Positions 7,802 through 12,800 of a stretch of DNA of 15,618 nt are shown piece after piece. The notes beneath the pieces are model-generated. The model saw nothing but the letters and a program-made list of their open reading frames with translations, had not been told where the DNA came from and made no database searches. Within the stretch, counting starts at the first letter, position 1, and each line of letters begins with the position of its first letter. The translations under genes were made by a program, and so were the position numbers. This DNA is from an uncultured Bacilli bacterium (GTDB lineage Bacteria; Bacillota_I; Bacilli_A; RF39; UBA660), in contig CAKPAK010000040.1 of NCBI GenBank assembly GCA_934132915.1, positions 1 to 15,618 on the forward strand. The letters are read 5' to 3'.

Positions 7802-7894
7802 ATTTTGAATTTTAGTAGAGTTTAGATTTATATTGATTATCATTTTGTTTTGGTATTTTTATTCATCTAAAAAATATTTACTAAAATTCAAAAT
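7802..7894 (+). repeat. Long nested inverted repeat after esaB (possible terminator or structured RNA)
   Basis: ATTTTGAATTTTAGTA at 7802-7817 is perfectly complementary to TACTAAAATTCAAAAT at 7879-7894. Inside the loop, TTTAGAT (7821-7827) pairs with ATCTAAA (7865-7871). The outer right arm runs into only a short T stretch (7894-7898), so it may be a weak terminator of the machine operon, a stabilising 3' structure, or a regulatory leader. Its function is not shown by the sequence. Confidence 0.6.
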
Positions 7895-7980
7895 TTTTAT
7901 TTGTATATATTTATGTGATTTTTCAGATTAACTATTGGTAAAAATACTTTTTTTTTTTTGAAAAATTTGCGATAATTGAG

Positions 7981-8008
7981 TTAACTACAGAATATGTAGT
8001 GCCATAAT
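7981..8008 (+). promoter_or_regulatory. Promoter of the T7SS substrate operon, extended -10
   Basis: TTAACT at 7981-7986 (4 of 6 to TTGACA), a 16-base spacer and CATAAT at 8003-8008 (5 of 6) preceded by TGC form an extended -10 promoter. Transcription would start near 8015, just before the AAGGAGAG ribosome binding site at 8022-8029. It separates the small-protein and giant-protein unit from essC-esaB. Upstream lie T12 (7948-7959) and AT-rich sequence that could act as an UP-like element. Confidence 0.55.
7984..8000. promoter_or_regulatory. Operator-like palindrome inside the substrate promoter
   Basis: ACTACA-gaata-TGTAGT is a perfect 6+6 inverted repeat lying between the -35 and -10 elements, where a bound repressor would block RNA polymerase. 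The TACA/TGTA half sites resemble those of BlaI/MecI/CopY-type repressors, but those operators have a shorter centre. No regulator gene is in the window. Confidence 0.45.
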
Positions 8009-8037
8009 ATAAAAATTTAAGAAGGAGAGTGAAAAAT

Positions 8038-8682
8038 ATGGCAGTGATTAATATTGCAACTTTTAATACTTCATTAAGTAATATTGAAACCAGTTGTTCA
8101 GCAATAAGTACTTGTATGTCAAATATTGAAAGTAACTTTTTTAGTGCTATGGAAGGAATATGGAATTCAACTCGTGCCCATCAGGATATGACGAAAGTTT
8201 TGGCAACGGTTAATTCTTTGGTTGATAGTATTAATAAATCTTTATTTTCTAATGGAGGACAATCTGCTATAGAAGCATTGAGAGCAACTGCTAATTCTAT
8301 TGCGCAGTCTGAGTTGGGAGCAAGTGTTAATGAATTATCTGCAGTTACAGTATCTGAAGTTCAATTGAATTGGAGTGGCTTAGAGGATGGTTATAATTAT
8401 CCGGATACAGATTTTAATTTACAAGAGTTTGCTTCTGATACAATTATTAATGAACTAACTAATGTGGTTAATGAATTATCAAATATTAATGGGTATATGA
8501 GTAGTATTGAGACTTCTTTAGGAACTTCTTATGTTGGAAATGCAATTTCGGCAATATCTTCTACAATTAGCAAGATTACTGGCGAAGAGGGAATTGTCTC
8601 TATTAAAAATGAAATTAATTCTATGACTGAGGTTTGCGATAATGAAAGAAAGTTGAAACAACTTGAAATATCAGGAGAATAA
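8038..8682 (+). CDS. WXG100-like helical protein, probable T7SS substrate or partner
   Basis: This is a 214-residue soluble helical protein. Its first 95 residues follow the WXG100 plan: a helix, then W42-N43-S44 at the place where EsxA carries W-x-G (near 43-45), then a second helix. The Gly is replaced by Ser. A short Trp-containing linker (about 120-137, with N-W-S-G-L-E-D-G-Y) leads to a second helical hairpin (about 140-205) without the Trp, so the protein may be a double or LXG-length version of the fold. There is no signal peptide or membrane segment. I chose ATG 8038 over GTG 8029 because the GTG lies inside the GGAG Shine-Dalgarno site at 8024-8027. It is first in an operon starting 252 bases after esaB. 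It is most likely the EsxA-like secreted partner; its exact role is inferred. Confidence 0.6.
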   Translation: MAVINIATFNTSLSNIETSCSAISTCMSNIESNFFSAMEGIWNSTRAHQDMTKVLATVNSLVDSINKSLFSNGGQSAIEALRATANSIAQSELGASVNELSAVTVSEVQLNWSGLEDGYNYPDTDFNLQEFASDTIINELTNVVNELSNINGYMSSIETSLGTSYVGNAISAISSTISKITGEEGIVSIKNEINSMTEVCDNERKLKQLEISGE

Positions 8683-9310
8683 TTTTTTTCTGTTTTGTCA
8701 AAGAGTATTAATAGGTAATACTATTAGTACTTTTAAACAAGATAGAAAGAATGATGAAATTGTGAAAGTAGATATTTTGGATTTAAAAGAAAAAAATAAA
8801 CTTTTGAAGGTTAAAATAGAAAAATGTGAGTTGTCTCATATTAACTTAAATAATTGCTTGAAAGATGTTAATACATTTTGGAATTCACAAAAATCTATGC
8901 TTTTTTTTAATTGTACGGATGAAATAAAAAGTGATATTGATATGAATTTGTTGTTTTTCAAAGAAATTAATGATATTTATTCTGAAATTATAGAAAAGTA
9001 TGCAAGGTTTGGGAATCGTGTAAATATTAATTTAGAAAGTAAGGATAATATAATTTTTGCTTTTGATAATTATTTAAATTCATTGAGGGAAATAAAAAAT
9101 TTATGTAGTGAAATTTGTAATTATTGTTCTGATGGTTTACAAATGTTACAGACAATTAATTCCTTGATATTTCTGACTCAAAGTTTACGAAAAATTATTT
9201 TAGATGATTTTTCTTATATTGCTGAGAGTGAAAGAATAATTTGTATGAGGTGTAGTAATTTGAATTTTAGAAGAATAAAAGAGTTTGATTTTAATGGAGA
9301 AAGTCTTTAA
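8663..9310 (+). CDS. Unrecognised helix-rich, cysteine-rich protein of the T7SS substrate operon
   Basis: I do not recognise a named family. If started at TTG 8663 it has 215 residues, is mostly helical and soluble, and carries nine cysteines (for example L-C-S-E-I-C-N-Y-C and I-C-M-R-C). Residues near 70-78 (N-T-F-W-N-S-Q-K-S-M) contain the same W-N-S turn as the preceding gene, suggesting a WXG-like helical hairpin. The start is uncertain: TTG 8663 overlaps the preceding gene by 20 bases and has a poor ribosome site, while a good GGAG at 8674-8677 has no ATG, GTG or TTG in this frame at proper distance (the nearest is CTG at 8690). Its position between a WXG-like gene and the giant LysM gene suggests a partner or chaperone for export, like the Lap proteins of LXG toxins. 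That is inference. Confidence 0.5.
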   Translation: MKYQENNFFLFCQRVLIGNTISTFKQDRKNDEIVKVDILDLKEKNKLLKVKIEKCELSHINLNNCLKDVNTFWNSQKSMLFFNCTDEIKSDIDMNLLFFKEINDIYSEIIEKYARFGNRVNINLESKDNIIFAFDNYLNSLREIKNLCSEICNYCSDGLQMLQTINSLIFLTQSLRKIILDDFSYIAESERIICMRCSNLNFRRIKEFDFNGESL

Positions 9311-9327
9311 TTTTTTGAGGTGTTATA

Positions 9328-9630
9328 ATGGGCGAGGATCAAATTATTTTAGATATAGAAAATATTCAAGTGGAAATTTCTAAATTGGAGTATTGGGTAA
9401 AAAATGAATTTTTAAATTTTGAAGACTTGAAGGAAATTTATCGTTCCTTAGAAAGAGATTATTTTTCTAGTAATCAGGATATGATATTTGCTGATAGTCA
9501 AATTGTTAGGGAAAATTTTGATACTATTAATAGAAATAATAAAAAAATGCTAATGGCATTGAATGAAGAGGTAATGATTCATAATAATATAAAATCAACG
9601 CTTGATAGTCATTTTTTTAAGGAGGGGTAA
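9328..9630 (+). CDS. Small WXG100-sized helical protein (Lap-like)
   Basis: This 100-residue, acidic, all-helical protein has the size of WXG100 proteins. The N-terminal helix spans about 2-43. A turn follows at D-Y-F-S-S-N-Q-D-M (about 46-54), in the same place and form as W-N-S in the two genes upstream, with Phe in place of Trp. A second helix (about 57-95) closes it. There is no signal peptide or membrane segment. The ATG is preceded by GAGGTG at 9317-9322. It sits 17 bases after the preceding gene and 3 bases before the next, in one operon. It is likely a secretion partner of the giant LysM protein, comparable in role to the small helical partners found beside LXG toxins. No family name can be given with confidence. 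Confidence 0.55.
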   Translation: MGEDQIILDIENIQVEISKLEYWVKNEFLNFEDLKEIYRSLERDYFSSNQDMIFADSQIVRENFDTINRNNKKMLMALNEEVMIHNNIKSTLDSHFFKEG

Positions 9631-9633
9631 GTT

Positions 9634-9822
9634 GTGATGGATGAGGAAATTTTGCAAATTAAAAAGGCACAATTAAAAAGGAAAGTACTAAAGTCGAATG
9701 ATTCATTGAAAAAAATAGAGAATTTACTTAGTGAAAATTATTTGATTAATGGAAAGATTGCACATTTGACTCAGTTGAATGCAATAAAAAAAACAAGAGA
9801 TAAAGTTATTAAATTAATATGA
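9634..9822 (+). CDS. Very small basic coiled-coil protein
   Basis: This 62-residue protein consists of helix-forming residues only and is rich in Lys and Leu with heptad-like spacing (I-x-x-I-K-K-A-x-L-K-R-K-V-L...L-x-K-I-x-x-L-L). It has no recognised domain. GTG 9634 lies eight bases after the strong AGGAGG at 9620-9625; the in-frame ATG 9637 is one codon later and also possible. It ends in TGA 13 bases before the giant gene. Together with the three preceding genes it forms a tight run of helical partners directly upstream of the LysM protein. A role as a chaperone or adaptor is inferred from position. Confidence 0.5.
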   Translation: MMDEEILQIKKAQLKRKVLKSNDSLKKIENLLSENYLINGKIAHLTQLNAIKKTRDKVIKLI

Positions 9823-9835
9823 AAAGGTGAAAAAT

Positions 9836-12800
9836 ATGGGTTGGGGACAAGTTAATATAAAAAAGTTAGAAATAAACTCTTCTAAACGAGAGGATAATTC
9901 TCAAAGTGCATTAAATGCAGCGATACCAAAACCTTCAATAAAAAAAATTGATGTTGTTCAAAGTGGTGATACTCTTTCGAAAATAGCACGGGATAATAAT
10001 ACTACGGTAGAAGAAATCTTGGAATTGAATGACAATATTGATGATCCTAATATGATAGAGATTGGTGAAAAAATAATTCTTCCAAATAACAGATTAAATT
10101 CCTCCGATATTGGTAACGAAAAAGAAGATGGGTCATATATAGTACAAGAAGGAGATACTCTTTCAAAAATAGCAAGAGAAAACAATACAACGGTCGATGA
10201 ATTGGTGAAATTAAATGATATAAAAGATCCTGACTATATTGAAACTGGTGATAAGATAGATATGCCTACTAATGTTAGTAGTGTATCTAATAATTCTAGT
10301 ACGATTTCTTCTCAAAGTAGTAATATGTCTGGATCATCTTCTTCGACAAATTTTAGTGGTTCAAATGTGAGCGGGAGCAGTTTTGGTCAAAATGTTGGAG
10401 AAAATGGTTCAACCAATACTTCTGCGATTAATACTGATGCTTTAGGTGAAATTGTTTCTGGAGTTGCTAGTGGGCTGTCAAAGTTATTTTCCTTTACTAC
10501 TAGTGAAGTAAAAAATACTGTTGTGATGAAAAATGATGGAATTGAAGAACTAACTTTATTGGCAAATGATGATAATGTTGAAAAATTTGATTTATTTGAT
10601 TTGAGTTGGGTAGATCCGAATGATCAAATTTTAATTAATTTATTAGCTAACAAAAGTGGAAAAGATCCTGATTATGTAAAGAGTATTTTTCAAATTGCTT
10701 TAGATAATGGTTATTTGTTAAGATATGGTCCTTTTGAAATGGAAGATGGTAGTTCTATTAATTGTTTTCAAGTGACAGATCCATATGTTTTGAACTCTAA
10801 AGGAAAATATCAAGAAAATGTTTTTCTTAGTATCAAACAATCTGATGATGGTGCTTATTTTTTTAGTAATGATTTTAGTGTCGAGGATTTTAAAGAAAAA
10901 ATAGAAAGTATTGCTTCTGAAAGAGATGAAGTTCTTAATCAGTATTCTAGTAGTGGCCTTCCAAAATGGGTGCAAAGTTTGATGGTGTCTAATGTCAAGG
11001 AATGTGCGGATAAAATTATTAATGGTATTGATTCATTCTTTTCTTTTTCTAAGGATTCTTTAAATCATATTTCTCTGACAATGAATGCTTTTTTGTCAGA
11101 TTTTTATGAGAACAAAATAAAAGCAAATGTTGTTAATTTGGTATGTGGTTTAAAGTCTCTTAATTTTTATGAAAAAAAAGAAATAAATATTAATGTTGAT
11201 GGCGTTTTAAAGTTATTTAATGAATTTGAGCAGTATATTGTTGATGAAGTTGTTGATGTTCGAGATAATCAAGTTTCTTTGATAAAAGATACTTTGAAGC
11301 AGGGATTTTTAGATTTCCAATCCGCTGTTAATAAAATTGTTGGAATACTTGATTCAAATCAAGTTTCTGTCAATAATACTGTTGATGTTTCAAATATGAG
11401 TAACAAGGAACTGTATGATTACTCGGTTGGAATTATTCGGGATTGTTTGAGTAATTTAGATCCTGATACGAATTATAATGATATGACAAATTATGAAATT
11501 ATTGTTTTGTTTAGTAGCAATTTATCCGAATTTTCAGAATTGTTTGATGGTGATGTTACGGAATTTTTGAATGGTTTATTGCAGCAACAAACTGTATTGT
11601 TATCAACAGATAGGGATGTATTTACAGATTATTTGAATTATAAACAGATAGATGAAGAAGATAGGGAAGATTTATTTGCTGACTTTGATAAAGGAAATGG
11701 TGCTGCGGCTATGGCTACTGTGGAAATGTTAAGCATTGATTCCCAAATTGAAGATTTAGAAAAAGAAAATGATCAATTATCCAAAGATGTAATTCCAGGA
11801 CATTACTATATGGGGGTTCGCTTAGAAGAGCCTAATCCAGAATCTCAAAAAAAGATTAATGAAAATAATAGAATGATTTCTGAACTTAATGTACAAAAGT
11901 ATAATTTAAAACAACAGTATCAAAAAAATTCTTTTAATTATTTGATTAATTTAAGAGATAGTGAAGAGTATCTCTCATCAATGGCGTTACCAGATTCTAT
12001 AGAAATTACAATGTATGATTCTACTACTTTTGATTTCCCAATAGAAAATATTAAAGAACAAATCTTACGTGATGGGTGTATTCATTTAGAGAATTTAGAG
12101 AATGTTAATAGTTATATTACCGATGATGAATGGATTATCATTTTGGAAAAACTTTATCAAGATGATGAGGTAATTAAGGCAGTATTGGGAGATACGCCCA
12201 AAACTAGAGAAGAATTTGTGAATCAATGCTTTTCGATGTATCTTAATAGTCAATCTGTTGTTTTGAAGGTTTATTCTCAAATGAGTGATGATCAAGTTAA
12301 TGATTGTTTGTATTTATCTAAGAATGAGTCTCCAGATCGTGCTAAAGATTTTATTTATTCAATGGAAGATGATGTAAATAGGTATTATGGTCAAAAGAGA
12401 GCAGAGGAAGAAATCCAACAAGTTTTATCTGGCAAAGAAGTGTTTGGAGATGTTTTGAAATCTTTGGGAGTATCTACAGCGGATGGACTTGAGGGATGGT
12501 TTGATAATGTTTGTAGATGTTTTACTGGTGATACAACTGTTACGTCTCAGCAGTATGCTTCTCAATATTTTTTGCAAATCATTGGTGGGGCTTCTATGTT
12601 TATGGAATTAAGTGATTCAGATATTGAAGAATTATTAAATGATGAAGAGAATCCAATTGATCAAGCGACTGCGGATCAATTAAAAAAACTTGATTCGCCT
12701 TGTTTGTTGGATGTATATTTAGAAACAAAAAGGATCAGTCAGGAAGATTATGATTATTATAAAAATCTAAAAAATGAGGAGCCTTATGCTAGTTGTATTG

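Noticed and set aside
9958..10185. Antisense open frame over the LysM region
   Set aside because: It mirrors the tandem LysM-coding repeats of the + strand gene, has no ribosome site and no recognisable protein features.
9836..10300. LXG domain at the N-terminus of the giant protein
   Set aside because: The N-terminus goes directly into two LysM domains after about 38 residues. There is no long N-terminal helical LXG module.
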